From: SHAN690 sp038131955
GTDB lineage: Bacteria; Bacteroidota; Bacteroidia; Flavobacteriales_G; Salibacteraceae
Length of the DNA: 64,000 nt
Direction: 5' to 3'
Assembly (NCBI GenBank): GCA_038131955.1
Contig: JAYPQK010000012.1
Span: 1 to 64,000 of the forward strand
Shown here piece by piece: positions 26,756 through 35,828 of this stretch. The notes beneath the pieces are model-generated. The model was given only the letters and a program-made list of their open reading frames with translations, made no database searches and was not told the origin of the DNA. The position numbers and the translations under genes were made by a program. Every line of letters begins with the position of its first letter. Within the stretch, counting starts at the first letter, position 1.

Positions 26756-27283
26756 CTAGACTTCCCGCCGATCGATTGTGCGTAGCGCTTGTGAAATATC
26801 AGCTTTCTTCTTTTCGTCCAATTTCTTGAAGCTTAGGGTCGCATAGCCCATAGAATACGGCTTGTGCGAAATATCTATTTCAATTTCGTCGCTCAATAAT
26901 TGGCTGACTTTACAAATTTTTCGTACTGCTTGATTCTTGAGCTTCTCCGATAGGAGTTCAGGATGGCGTGTAACTACCACTGGAGGGAAGTGAACTGGAG
27001 AAAGAGGAATTCCTCTTTTGATAAAAACAACCAGTGCGTTAGGGATTTGAAGGACCTGTGCTTTGGCCATCGGGCCGATCAAGTGTCCTCCGAACAGAAA
27101 ATAAGCGGAGCAGTGAATTCCACTCCATTCTTGTGTAACATCTTTTTGGACCTCCTTTAAAACTTCAGCCTGCAATTTCTTCCAATTCCTAGAGCGAATG
27201 AATTGAATGGTGAAGACGACAAATGCGAAGGGTGAAAGAGCCGCGAACGCCACAAAGTAGAAGAAAAAGTTTTGAATATCCAT
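26756..27283 (-). CDS. Uncharacterised single-pass membrane protein
   Basis: The protein of about 175 residues has one N-terminal membrane helix (NFFFYFVAFAALSPFAFVVF) followed by a basic, soluble part. The start is set at ATG 27,283 (MDIQNFF); an ATG two codons upstream is equally possible. The sequence is AT-richer than its neighbours. I do not recognise a family. Confidence 0.5.
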   Translation of the reverse strand: MDIQNFFFYFVAFAALSPFAFVVFTIQFIRSRNWKKLQAEVLKEVQKDVTQEWSGIHCSAYFLFGGHLIGPMAKAQVLQIPNALVVFIKRGIPLSPVHFPPVVVTRHPELLSEKLKNQAVRKICKVSQLLSDEIEIDISHKPYSMGYATLSFKKLDEKKKADISQALRTIDRREV

Positions 27284-27626
27284 AAGCATGTGGCCTAAGA
27301 TAAGGAACGTGATTATAGGGGAGTCGAGGGGCGAGCTTATCCCCAAGTCGCGAATGTTCTAGTTACGAGAAACGCAGATTAAACTAAACTCTCTCTGCGC
27401 CTTCTCTGTGAACTTTGCGGTTAAAAAACAAAGCTCCTATAGAGTACTCACTTAGATTAAATACGGCCCGACTTATTTCTAGTCACAAGTCACAAATACC
27501 GAATCAACGAACCGAGCGAAGCGAGCTCAACGACCGTAGGGAGATAATACCGAATCCCACAAATCTTTACTCTTCAATCTTTCAGAAAGAGTCACAAGTC
27601 ACAAGTCTCAAATCACTAATCTCCAC
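27284..27626. repeat. Gene-free gap with CGCAAAG-type element and CACAAGTC repeats
   Basis: At 27,364-27,425 there is a copy, in minus orientation, of the element that reads TTAACCGCAAAGTTCACAGA then GAAGGCGCAGAGAGAG. Related copies lie at 62,404 and 63,240. From 27,478 the gap has units of AGTCACAAGTCACAAA, CGAATCAACGAACCGAGCGA and CTTCAATCTTTCAG. I see no credible gene here. Confidence 0.65.
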
Positions 27627-28427
27627 CTACAGCGTAAGCAAATCCTGCACGCGCTCGCGGAACTTGAGCTTGTCTGCCGGGACTTCTACCAATCCAGAAT
27701 GGATGATGCCCACTTCGCCGGTTTCTTCACTGACGATGATGGCTACCACGTCGAGTTCCTCGGTTACTCCAATGGCTGCTTTATGTCGCATGCCGTAGAC
27801 GGAGGGTAGGTTCTTTTTCTGAGTCAGAGGAAGCATGCAACTCGCGGCAATGATCTTGTTGCCTCGAATGACCACAGCGCCGTCGTGCAGGGGACTGTTC
27901 TTAAAGAAGATGCTTTCCAGCAGGGCCGCGTTTAGTTCTGCATTCATCTTCCTGCCGCTGTCGGAGATGGTAGTCAGGTCTGCATTTCTTTCGATGACCA
28001 TCAAGGCACCCATTTTCTGCCGAGACAGATTGTAAACCGCTTCAGAAAGCGCATGAAGGTTGGTGTTGATCTTCTGGTCGGACTTGCCCAAATAGGTCCA
28101 AAGTCCACCTCTGGCGCCTAAGTTTCGGAAGAATCCCGAATTGCCAATGGCCAGTAGAAAGCGACGAATCTCTTGTTGGAATACAATGATCAAAGCAATG
28201 ACCCCAACGTTGATGAACTGACGCATGATCTGACTCATCAACTGCATCTCCATGGCGGTAACCGTTAGCCACAGGATGTAGATACTGAGCACACCGAAGA
28301 AGATTCGGATCGCAATCGTCCCTCGGATCAATTCGTAGAGCTTGTACAGCAAGAAACTAACGAGCAAGATGTCGATCAGGTCGAGGAAGCCGAATGGCAA
28401 GAATCCGAAAATGTCAATGCTGCCCAT
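27627..28427 (-). CDS. cdaA: Diadenylate cyclase CdaA
   Basis: CdaA makes the second messenger cyclic di-AMP from two ATP at the membrane. The 266-residue protein has three N-terminal membrane helices and a DAC domain with KNSPLHDGAVVIRGNKI (DGA motif) and YGMRHKAAIGVTE (RHxxA motif). The start at ATG 28,427 (MGSIDIFGFLPFG) fits the family. In Bacteroidota it is usually single-copy and stands alone, as here. Confidence 0.93.
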   Translation of the reverse strand: MGSIDIFGFLPFGFLDLIDILLVSFLLYKLYELIRGTIAIRIFFGVLSIYILWLTVTAMEMQLMSQIMRQFINVGVIALIIVFQQEIRRFLLAIGNSGFFRNLGARGGLWTYLGKSDQKINTNLHALSEAVYNLSRQKMGALMVIERNADLTTISDSGRKMNAELNAALLESIFFKNSPLHDGAVVIRGNKIIAASCMLPLTQKKNLPSVYGMRHKAAIGVTEELDVVAIIVSEETGEVGIIHSGLVEVPADKLKFRERVQDLLTL

Positions 28428-28593
28428 GCACTGCAATAATACAGCGAAGGACCGAGTCTGGAAGTGTGCTCACGAGTATTGATCTCCACTATGAAGACAT
28501 AGACAAAAGTCATATAAACCTCCTTGGCTATCGACTGCAGGTATAGTAGCTTCGCGGCAGATTTGAATAAACACTAAATAAAACCACACAACA

Positions 28594-29223
28594 ATGGCAG
28601 TATTAGTAGGAAAGAAGGCACCGGATTTCAGTGCTTCTGCGGTTATCAACGGAGAAGAGATCGTCGAGAACTTCACCCTCGAGCAGTACAAGGGTAAGTA
28701 CGTGATCTTGTTCTTCTACCCAAAAGATTTCACATTCGTTTGCCCAACAGAATTGCACGCATTCCAAGCGCGTTTGAACGACTTCAAAGAGCGTGGCGTT
28801 GAGGTGGTAGCAGTGTCAACTGACACCGAGCAAAGCCACTGGGGATGGTTGCAAATGAGCAAGGACGCAGGAGGTATCCAAGGAGTTACTTACCCGATCG
28901 TTGCTGACACCAACAAGACCATCTCTCACAACTACGACGTGCTTGCTGGCGAGTTCTTCTACGACGAAGAAGGAATGCTACAGGCAGAGGGCGAGTTGAT
29001 CGCCTACCGAGGACTTTTCTTGATCGATAAAGAAGGTGTTGTTCGTCACCAATTGGTGAACGATCTTCCACTCGGACGTAACGTCGACGAAGCGATCCGT
29101 ATCGTGGATGCACTTCAGTTCAATGAAGAGAACGGCGAAGTTTGTCCAGCAAACTGGAGCAAAGGAGCAGAAGGTATGAAGGATACGCACGAAGGCGTAG
29201 CAGACTACCTTTCTAAGAACTAA
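28594..29223 (+). CDS. ahpC: 2-Cys peroxiredoxin, AhpC/Prx1 type
   Basis: The enzyme reduces hydrogen peroxide and organic peroxides. The 209-residue protein has the peroxidatic Cys in KDFTFVCPTELHAF (near 50) and the resolving Cys in GEVCPANWSKG (near 170). The C-terminal tail is of the thioredoxin-dependent type; trxB lies 30 kb away in this window. A strong terminator follows. Confidence 0.95.
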   Translation: MAVLVGKKAPDFSASAVINGEEIVENFTLEQYKGKYVILFFYPKDFTFVCPTELHAFQARLNDFKERGVEVVAVSTDTEQSHWGWLQMSKDAGGIQGVTYPIVADTNKTISHNYDVLAGEFFYDEEGMLQAEGELIAYRGLFLIDKEGVVRHQLVNDLPLGRNVDEAIRIVDALQFNEENGEVCPANWSKGAEGMKDTHEGVADYLSKN

Positions 29224-29245
29224 GGTTCTTCCTTAAAAGATAGAG

Positions 29246-29278
29246 AAGCCTTCCCGGTCCATCGGGAGGGCTTTTTTT
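29246..29278. terminator. Bidirectional terminator after ahpC
   Basis: AAGCCTTCCCG pairs with CGGGAGGGCTT (one G-T pair) around a 6-base loop, with seven T after it. It overlaps the 3' end of the convergent esterase gene, so it may serve both. Confidence 0.85.
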
Positions 29279-30488
29279 ATGGCCGAACGAATCGTTCCGA
29301 CATCCAAACACCTTCCTCACTGAGCATGCGCAGGGTGTAGACACCCGTCGATAGATCAGACACATCGATGACCTGAAGCTTACCTAAGCGCCTTTGAGAT
29401 ATGGATCTCCCATTCGCATCCAAGATTTCGATCTTCAAGATGGGTTGCGGACTCCTCACTTCGATCAGGTCGGCAGCGGGGTTGGGGTAGAGCACCAACT
29501 CCGGCGCTTGAATCGGCTCAATCTGATTCATGCGCTCGCAGATCTCGTATTCCAGAAAATAAGAAGCACTGTCCACGACTAGGTCGTAATTGCTTGAATT
29601 GGGGTTCATGAAATAGCTCACATGTCCGCTGCTGTTCTCGATGGTGATCAGCTGACTGCGAATGCCGTCTTCTCGGGCTTGTTCGTTGACCTCAAAACTT
29701 CCCCAAAGTTCTACCGGGGTTCCCAGCGTATTGGTAATCGCTCGTTCATAGGGAACTACGTCGTCTCCGTCGTCGTGCGCGCTGAAGACTACCGGTTCAC
29801 CGGCATCGATCCATCGGGCGTCTTTCAACGCGCCAGAGAAGTTCATTACTCCACGTACGTTATCGCTGTATTGATAGTTGGATGAAGATGTCCCTCTGAT
29901 ACCACCGTTGGCTTGAATGATGGAATCAACTACAGTTCCTTGAGCGTAATCGAGGGTATCGAGGTAAGCGAGATGTAGGGCGGTGATCGCCCCGGCAGAT
30001 ACGCCTCCGGCGAAGATCAGATTGGTGTCGATCCCAAAGTCATTCGCTCCTTTGGCATTTTCTCTAAACCACCGCACCGCTGCCTTCATGTCCATGGTGG
30101 CTTTGATCGCCACATCGCTGGCTAGAATTGAATCGAGGTTGCTCGACCAATCGTCAAAAAGTCGGTAGTTGATCGTGGCTACGACATAACCTCTAGAAGC
30201 CATCTCCAGACAGAGGGGACGCAACTGCTTTCGATTGCCACCGATGAAGCTGCCGCCATGGGCCATGATCAACAGCGGACGCTCAAAGAAGAACTCCTGC
30301 GGAGAATAGACGTCCATCAGCAAGATCTTGGAATTCCCGCCCATGGTGATGTTCTCACCATATTGAATATCGAGGGTCGAATCGATCGAAGTGAACGTCG
30401 GCTCGATGTATCGCACGCCGTCGCAATGGACCTGTGCGGCGCTTACCGTTGTTATGCAGACAAGCAAGAGAGAAAGGAAGTTTCGCAT
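29277..30488 (-). CDS. Secreted carboxylesterase-like hydrolase with T9SS sorting domain
   Basis: The 403-residue protein has a signal peptide (ending VSAAQ). Its alpha/beta hydrolase domain has an oxyanion motif LLIMAHGGSFIGG, nucleophile elbow GGVSAGA and late His (SSGHVSYF). The C-terminal type IX sorting domain is LVLYPNPAADLIEV ... VYTLRMLSEEG. It is related to carboxylesterase/acetyl-xylan-esterase-like enzymes of the bacterial HSL type. The substrate is unknown. Confidence 0.82.
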   Translation of the reverse strand: MRNFLSLLLVCITTVSAAQVHCDGVRYIEPTFTSIDSTLDIQYGENITMGGNSKILLMDVYSPQEFFFERPLLIMAHGGSFIGGNRKQLRPLCLEMASRGYVVATINYRLFDDWSSNLDSILASDVAIKATMDMKAAVRWFRENAKGANDFGIDTNLIFAGGVSAGAITALHLAYLDTLDYAQGTVVDSIIQANGGIRGTSSSNYQYSDNVRGVMNFSGALKDARWIDAGEPVVFSAHDDGDDVVPYERAITNTLGTPVELWGSFEVNEQAREDGIRSQLITIENSSGHVSYFMNPNSSNYDLVVDSASYFLEYEICERMNQIEPIQAPELVLYPNPAADLIEVRSPQPILKIEILDANGRSISQRRLGKLQVIDVSDLSTGVYTLRMLSEEGVWMSERFVRP

Positions 30489-30550
30489 GGGTTAAATGTA
30501 GTCAATGAGCAGATTATATTCTCATCCGTTCATGAGTTCCCTACATTAGC

Positions 30551-31972
30551 TTGGTGCAAGCGTACAACCAGATCGGATTATTTGCAGGACCCCTCGCGGC
30601 AGGATTGATCTATCTCTTGGATCCGGGTGCGGATCTCCTTCAGACCAAAGTGCTGGCCGTTGCGGCTTGGATGCTGATCTGGTGGGTGCTCGAAACGGTG
30701 GAACTCTATGTCACCGCCATGCTACCCATGGTCCTCTTTCCGATGCTTGGCATCATGTCGGTCGGTGACACGTTCATTCCCTACGCCAATCCGATCATCT
30801 TTCTCTTTTTGGGTGGATTCATTCTGGCTTTAGCCATGGAAGAAAGACGTTTGCACGAGCGCATCGCTTTCGGTTTGCTCCGACTCACCGGCACCCGTCC
30901 GGCAGGCATCGTCTTTGGCTTTATGCTGGCGACGTGGTCGGTCGCCATGTGGATATCGAATACCGCAACGGCCGTGATGTTGCTTCCTATCGCTTTGTCG
31001 ATCATTCGTTTACTCAGAGAGAAAGAGCATGACGCGGCTCTCGTCGGTCGCTTTTCATTGTTGATGATGCTCGGCATTGCCTACGCCGCCAATATCGGTG
31101 GTATGGTTACCTTGATCGGTACTCCGCCCAACCTCGTGTTTGCCGGTTTCTATTTCAATGAGTTCGGAACCGATTTCGAATTTGCCGATTGGTTGAAGAT
31201 CGGGATTCCTGTAGGGGTACTTCTATTAGGATTGGGCTACCTCATGCTCACCAAGGTGATCTATCCCGTGAGTTCAAAGCCGATCGAAGGGGTAGAGGAG
31301 TTATTGCAAGAACGGTGGCGTGCACTTGGAAAGATGAAACGTCCGGAGATCACCGTGCTCGTGATTTTTCTCTTTACCGTTTTCCTCTGGGTATTTTCTG
31401 TGCAGATCAATGATATACTGGGTCGACGCGTGCTCAACAATACCAGCATTGCTATGCTTGGTGGAGTAATGATGTTCGTGACACCGGTGAATCTTAAGAA
31501 GGGTGACTTCGTACTCGGTTGGGCGCATGCCCGCAAGTTGCCATGGGGAATCTTGATCCTATTTGGCGGGGGATTGAGTCTTGCCAGCGGACTGGAGAAG
31601 GCCGGCATCATTGCCTTGATCGCTGACTTTGTCGCCAATCGAGAGATCGACTCCGTGTTCATCCTGATGTTGGGATTGACCTTCGTTTCGCTTTTCCTCA
31701 CTGAGGTAATGAGCAATGTTGCTTTAGTGACGGTCTTGTTACCCGTCGTGTTTGGAATATCGCACGAGCTCGAGGTGAATGCGCTGCTGCTCACCGTTCC
31801 GGTTACCTTGGCGGCGAGCTGTGCCTTCATGATGCCGATCTCAACTCCTCCGAATGCGGTGGTCTATTCTAGCGGTATGGTCAGTGTCAAACAGATGATG
31901 AAAGCGGGAATCTGGATGAATTTTGTGTCCATTCTAGTGATCAGCTTGATCGCTTATTTGCTGTTTGGCTAA
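30551..31972 (+). CDS. DASS/SLC13-family sodium-coupled transporter
   Basis: The 473-residue protein has about 11-12 membrane helices. It carries the two SNT-type motifs of the divalent anion:Na+ symporter family (WISNTATAVMLLPIAL and EVMSNVALVTVLLPVV), each followed by a TPP motif (GTPPNLV and STPPNAV). It likely imports C4-dicarboxylates or a related anion with sodium. The start is a TTG or GTG at 30,551/30,554; no ATG precedes the first helix. Confidence 0.88.
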   Translation: MVQAYNQIGLFAGPLAAGLIYLLDPGADLLQTKVLAVAAWMLIWWVLETVELYVTAMLPMVLFPMLGIMSVGDTFIPYANPIIFLFLGGFILALAMEERRLHERIAFGLLRLTGTRPAGIVFGFMLATWSVAMWISNTATAVMLLPIALSIIRLLREKEHDAALVGRFSLLMMLGIAYAANIGGMVTLIGTPPNLVFAGFYFNEFGTDFEFADWLKIGIPVGVLLLGLGYLMLTKVIYPVSSKPIEGVEELLQERWRALGKMKRPEITVLVIFLFTVFLWVFSVQINDILGRRVLNNTSIAMLGGVMMFVTPVNLKKGDFVLGWAHARKLPWGILILFGGGLSLASGLEKAGIIALIADFVANREIDSVFILMLGLTFVSLFLTEVMSNVALVTVLLPVVFGISHELEVNALLLTVPVTLAASCAFMMPISTPPNAVVYSSGMVSVKQMMKAGIWMNFVSILVISLIAYLLFG

Positions 31973-31978
31973 ACGAAA

Positions 31979-32026
31979 ACGACCGACGCAATGAACTCGA
32001 GGTCCATTCGGTCGGTCGTCCTTTTT
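31979..32026 (+). terminator. Terminator after the DASS transporter gene
   Basis: ACGACCGAC at 31,979-31,987 pairs perfectly with GTCGGTCGT at 32,011-32,019. The loop is long (23 bases) and CTTTTTG follows. Confidence 0.7.
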
Positions 32027-32041
32027 GCTTGGAAAGAGGCC

Positions 32042-32206
32042 TTAACTACCGCATCCTACACATTCAAATTCAGAACTGCTTGGCTTTACGCCGTTGATCT
32101 TCATTTCTAGGTTGTGGATCTTGTCTTTGGCTTCCATGTCTTCAAACATGTTTCCAGTGAGGGAAGACTTCAACTCTTCAACCTCTGCTTTCCATTCTTC
32201 GATCAT
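32042..32206 (-). CDS. 54-residue conserved-looking protein ending ECVGCGS
   Basis: Below usual length cut-offs, this minus-strand frame starts at ATG 32,206 and ends at TAA 32,042. The protein is a charged helix (MIEEWKAEVEELKSSLTGNM) followed by FEDMEAKDKIHNLEMKINGV and a C-terminal tail SSSEFECVGCGS. The two Cys near the end suggest metal or thiol chemistry. I recall similar 50-60-residue proteins with a GCGS end in other Bacteroidota, without known function. Codon use looks like that of a normal gene. Confidence 0.65.
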   Translation of the reverse strand: MIEEWKAEVEELKSSLTGNMFEDMEAKDKIHNLEMKINGVKPSSSEFECVGCGS

Positions 32207-32876
32207 ATCTAAAAGGGTTTTGAGATTATGGGATAAATCTACTCGCGAATCATCCCGACCTGACCAGGTTGATTTTGCAGTTTTTCCATATGGATTGTGA
32301 ATAGGGGCATGTATCGGAGTGATTTCGCGGGAAATCGACCGATTTCATTCAATTCGCTTTTATGTTCTTTTCTCTTGATAGAAAAGAACTAAAAGATCAA
32401 GAAGCTTTCAAGGGCTATCTCGCTTACAGCGAGACCAAGGCTGAGTTTGCTCCATGCGTTTGAGACCCAGCGAAGCAGGATCGAAACCTTTGTGGCTCCC
32501 TTGATAGGGGCATGCGATTTTCTGGTCCGCTTCACTCACCTTTTAGCCTGTGAAAGCTTAGGTTCTATAACAGTGGCCTTGAATTGTGAGGGCGAGAACC
32601 GAAAAGGACCCTTAGTGAGACCGGGAAGCTCCCTAGTGGATACGGAGGAGATCACCCGGCCGAACTTAGGGTGCATGAGGAAGCGCAGCCCTCTCAATTT
32701 TTCTTTGTTTCTTTCTTTTCGGTCAAGCCAAAAGAAAGAAAGGAAATGGTTGTGTCGATATAAGAATCATCGGGTTTTAAAGAATAGCATGGTTCCTAGA
32801 CCAATGACCAGGCCATTATTGACTTAAGAAAATTCTTAAACTATTAATTGGATATTTGCTCGGTTTCAAGAAAACG
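32207..32876. other. Gene-free stretch with a MITE-like element bounded by palindromes
   Basis: The left end near 32,362-32,400 contains GTTCTTTTCT, a 6-base loop and AGAAAAGAAC (perfect 10-bp stem). The right end near 32,700-32,745 contains TTTCTTTCTTTT, a 10-base loop and AAAAGAAAGAAA (perfect 12-bp stem). The right end is also an imperfect inverted copy of the left, with complementary loops CTTGAT and GTCAAG. Between them lie about 300 bases with repeated AGGGGCATG and several short hairpins (CTCGCTTACAGCGAG). No convincing protein is encoded. Confidence 0.55.
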
Positions 32877-33911
32877 ATGAGCATCCAATCTCCATTCAAA
32901 CTGCGCTGGACGTGGCCATTATTGGCCGCAGTCTTCGTTGCCGGTACGCTGTACTACCGCCAGAAGAGTGAGGTTCTTGTGTCTGAAAAGAAAGGATTGG
33001 CCGACTCTCTCGCATTGATGCAAGGAAAGATCGAGCGGATCAAGCTCAGCAATGAGGCCTACGTCATGAAAGACGTGATCGGTGAGCTGAAGCGTGAAAT
33101 AGAGGAGAGGGGAGATACTTCCATGTCTTTGGCTACCATCGATCGCGTGGCGGCCATGTCGATTCAGATGTCGCCGTATCCCGTGCATAATGATTCCGGT
33201 CAACATGGACTCTTAAGCCCGGAACGTGCGGAACTCCTGACCGGACTTCTAGGCCTAGGATTAAAGGTAGAAACCCTCGACACATTATTTGACAAGGCAT
33301 CTTTTGCAATGGCGGACTTGAGGGGATATAAACTGAGCGGATCCTACCTAGCAGGCGTGGACCTATCTAGTGCTGATCTGACGGGTGTGGATCTTTCTGG
33401 CGCTGATTTGACGGGTGCCAACCTGGTTGAGGCCACCATGACCACCTGCAACCTAAAAGAAGCCAACCTAAAAAAAGCCAACCTTAGTCGAGCCGAGTTG
33501 TCCTACGCCGACCTCACCGAGGCCAAGCTGATGGATACAGATTTCAATGGTGCCGTGCTTCATGCAGCTCAATTGAAAGGACAAGACCTTCGTAAGGTGG
33601 ATATTCGTTGGTCTACCATGTCGCACGCCTTCCTGAATGGTGCAGACCTGCGCGACCTGTATATCCAAGGGGTGGACCTTTCCTTTGCCAACCTTTCAGG
33701 CGCAAACATTCAAGACGCTCGTTGGAAGAAGTCCAATTTCACTTCCGCGATCATCGAAGGGGCTATTTTGGATAAAGTAACCTCAGTAGAAGACCTGCCA
33801 TCTCAGATGAAGGCTTGGAACCCGGTTGGATGGGATGAGCTTAGTAAGCGCTACGCTATTGAACCTCAGGGAGAACGAAATACGGATTTCATCATCCGAG
33901 CTGTGGACTGA
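32877..33911 (+). CDS. Membrane-anchored pentapeptide repeat protein
   Basis: The 344-residue protein has one membrane helix near the start (WPLLAAVFVAGTLYY), a coiled-coil linker, and then about 25 pentapeptide repeats of the A(D/N)LxG type (SADLTGVDLSGADLTGANL). These fold as a right-handed quadrilateral beta-helix. The start at ATG 32,877 (MSIQSPFKLRW) is preferred to an ATG seven codons upstream. Function unknown. Confidence 0.8.
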   Translation: MSIQSPFKLRWTWPLLAAVFVAGTLYYRQKSEVLVSEKKGLADSLALMQGKIERIKLSNEAYVMKDVIGELKREIEERGDTSMSLATIDRVAAMSIQMSPYPVHNDSGQHGLLSPERAELLTGLLGLGLKVETLDTLFDKASFAMADLRGYKLSGSYLAGVDLSSADLTGVDLSGADLTGANLVEATMTTCNLKEANLKKANLSRAELSYADLTEAKLMDTDFNGAVLHAAQLKGQDLRKVDIRWSTMSHAFLNGADLRDLYIQGVDLSFANLSGANIQDARWKKSNFTSAIIEGAILDKVTSVEDLPSQMKAWNPVGWDELSKRYAIEPQGERNTDFIIRAVD

Positions 33912-34928
33912 TCATTCTTGTACATCACTTGCCTTCACTCCGCTGAGTACGTCATTCAACTTCTTCGAAAAGCGAATCACGCGTTCATCCGTAGCCTTAA
34001 ACGGTTCGAAACCGATCTGAAAGGCCCAGCTGTGGTAATCCTGAACATCATTCATGTACGCAGCGATCAATTCGGGCGACCATCGCGTGTTTTCATCGAT
34101 TCGGTGCTTTCCCTTTAGTTTCTTCCCTAGTTCCTGGCCCCATTCATTGTTCACCATATCCACGTAATTGTCCATTGGATTCTGATCAGGATTGTTCATC
34201 TGCTCCTGGCGAAACCTGCCCGTGATCAATTCGGGCATGTTGTGTCGCTCGTGAATGTCAGCTACGAACTCCGCTAGTTCTTCGGAGAAGAGTGTGGTAA
34301 CAAAGGCTTGAGCGGCTAAATGGTTAAAGGTGTTTATATAGCCCTTCTCTGTCAGGTCCTTTTCGCGGATGTTCTCTTTATCCTCTGGTAAGATGTGATC
34401 GACCATCATTTCGGCAAAATCGTAGAAGGCCACATCTCCAGGACCAAGGAGGTCGTGCTTCCTCCGCGAAAGGAGGAATACGCGGATCAGATCTCGGCTG
34501 TTCCAAAATAGGTAGGGATCTACAAGGATCAATTTGTACTGCGCCCAATATCCCCCACGCGACGCGACTCGCATATCTTCTTCACTGACGCCCGTTTCCA
34601 AGAGACTGGTGATCCGAATACCATTGCTGCAGTGAGAGATCTTTACCCACTCTTTGCCCATGGTGGCTTGATGGTAGGCGATGTCTACCACTTGCTTTAG
34701 CTCGTCCAACGTGCTGAATCGGGTGGAAAGTAGCGCTCCGTTCATGATCACTTCTTCACCCTCAACGTTCCAGCGTAGTGGACCGCAGCAATCGCATTTT
34801 TCGCTTGTTTGAGGAAGATTGGTGTTTTGCTCTGCACGCCAAAATAACCAAACAGCATGGCCTATAAGGATCAAGCCTATGCATGAGAATGCGATGTAGG
34901 TTATGACTCTGAGCTTGCGTATGGACAT
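33912..34928 (-). CDS. Single-pass membrane protein with DUF6973-like C-terminal half
   Basis: The 338-residue protein has one membrane helix (residues 10-28), a CDCC motif just outside it, and a helical C-terminal half with FNHLAAQAFVTTLFSEELAE and NYVDMVNNEWGQELGKKL. The spaced pattern DxxNNxxGxxxG is like DUF6973 proteins. This resemblance is from memory and not certain. It ends at the stop of the pentapeptide gene on the other strand. Confidence 0.5.
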   Translation of the reverse strand: MSIRKLRVITYIAFSCIGLILIGHAVWLFWRAEQNTNLPQTSEKCDCCGPLRWNVEGEEVIMNGALLSTRFSTLDELKQVVDIAYHQATMGKEWVKISHCSNGIRITSLLETGVSEEDMRVASRGGYWAQYKLILVDPYLFWNSRDLIRVFLLSRRKHDLLGPGDVAFYDFAEMMVDHILPEDKENIREKDLTEKGYINTFNHLAAQAFVTTLFSEELAEFVADIHERHNMPELITGRFRQEQMNNPDQNPMDNYVDMVNNEWGQELGKKLKGKHRIDENTRWSPELIAAYMNDVQDYHSWAFQIGFEPFKATDERVIRFSKKLNDVLSGVKASDVQE

Positions 34929-34985
34929 CGTGGATACAGGTAATTGGAAACAAGGCTTTCCTTATTTTCGGCCTGCTGGGTTCAA

Positions 34986-35810
34986 ATGAACACAACATCA
35001 CCAAATATTCTGGCATTTATCCTCATCCTTTTCGTGCAGATAGGGATGATGCAGACATCCTGTGCCCCGGATTCTCAGGTCATTCTACTGCCTGAACTTC
35101 CCGATGAGGTCATCATCGATGGTCATCTGGAAGAGTGGAAAGAGGAAGCTTTCACTGAAGGGATTTGGAATTTAGAGAGAGTGAAACAAGCTCCCTGGTA
35201 TTTCGCTAAGAAGAACCGACTGGAGCGACACGCGGGTGAGGATTCCGCAACGCTTGATCTTGAGGCAGAGTACTTCTTGGCTTGGCGGGGTGATTGGCTC
35301 TACATCGGTGCGGAGGTGAAGGATAATGTGAACGATGTGATGGATACCCTCCACGAACCGAAGCGCTGGTACTACAAGGATGCGATCGCGCTATTCATCG
35401 AGGCTCCGAGAGATTCGGTTTCAGAGAAGTTTGCCGAGGGTGATCACGCTTTCTGCTTTGTCATCGATCCGAGTTATCCAGACTACGGAGCGTGGTGGCG
35501 TCATGGTTCCATGACCGAATCCTACATCGAAGAACCAATCCCGTCTACAAGTGTTGAATACCGAGTGCATATGCAGAATACCACCACAGAAACCGCCAAT
35601 TACACCTTAGAAGCCCGCGTTCATATGCCATCCACCATAGGAGCCATGGAATTGGGCGGGAATGGTTCCGGACGCTATGCTTCCTACGGATTAATGATTG
35701 TACATTGCGACCCCGATGGAGGGGAGTATGGTGGTCATCTCTTGATCTATGGAAAGGGCGATGATGATCAAACCTGGACTCCCGCACGTTTCGAGAAACG
35801 ATCCAAATAG
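34986..35810 (+). CDS. Lipoprotein with CBM9-like carbohydrate-binding domain
   Basis: The 274-residue lipoprotein (lipobox MQTSC) has a CBM9/DOMON-like beta-sandwich: EVIIDGHLEEWKEEAF near the start, AEYFLAWRGDWLYIGAEVKD, and YKDAIALFIEAPRD. Such domains bind xylan, cellulose or other glycans in sugar-degrading operons. It directly precedes GH28 and GH78 genes on the same strand, so a role in holding plant or algal cell-wall polysaccharide is inferred. Confidence 0.7.
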   Translation: MNTTSPNILAFILILFVQIGMMQTSCAPDSQVILLPELPDEVIIDGHLEEWKEEAFTEGIWNLERVKQAPWYFAKKNRLERHAGEDSATLDLEAEYFLAWRGDWLYIGAEVKDNVNDVMDTLHEPKRWYYKDAIALFIEAPRDSVSEKFAEGDHAFCFVIDPSYPDYGAWWRHGSMTESYIEEPIPSTSVEYRVHMQNTTTETANYTLEARVHMPSTIGAMELGGNGSGRYASYGLMIVHCDPDGGEYGGHLLIYGKGDDDQTWTPARFEKRSK

Positions 35811-35828
35811 AAAGATTAGATTAGTCAC

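Noticed and set aside
32447..32827. 126-residue plus-strand frame in the palindrome-bounded element
   Set aside because: No family character or promoter, and it runs through the right-hand hairpin; the region reads as non-coding.
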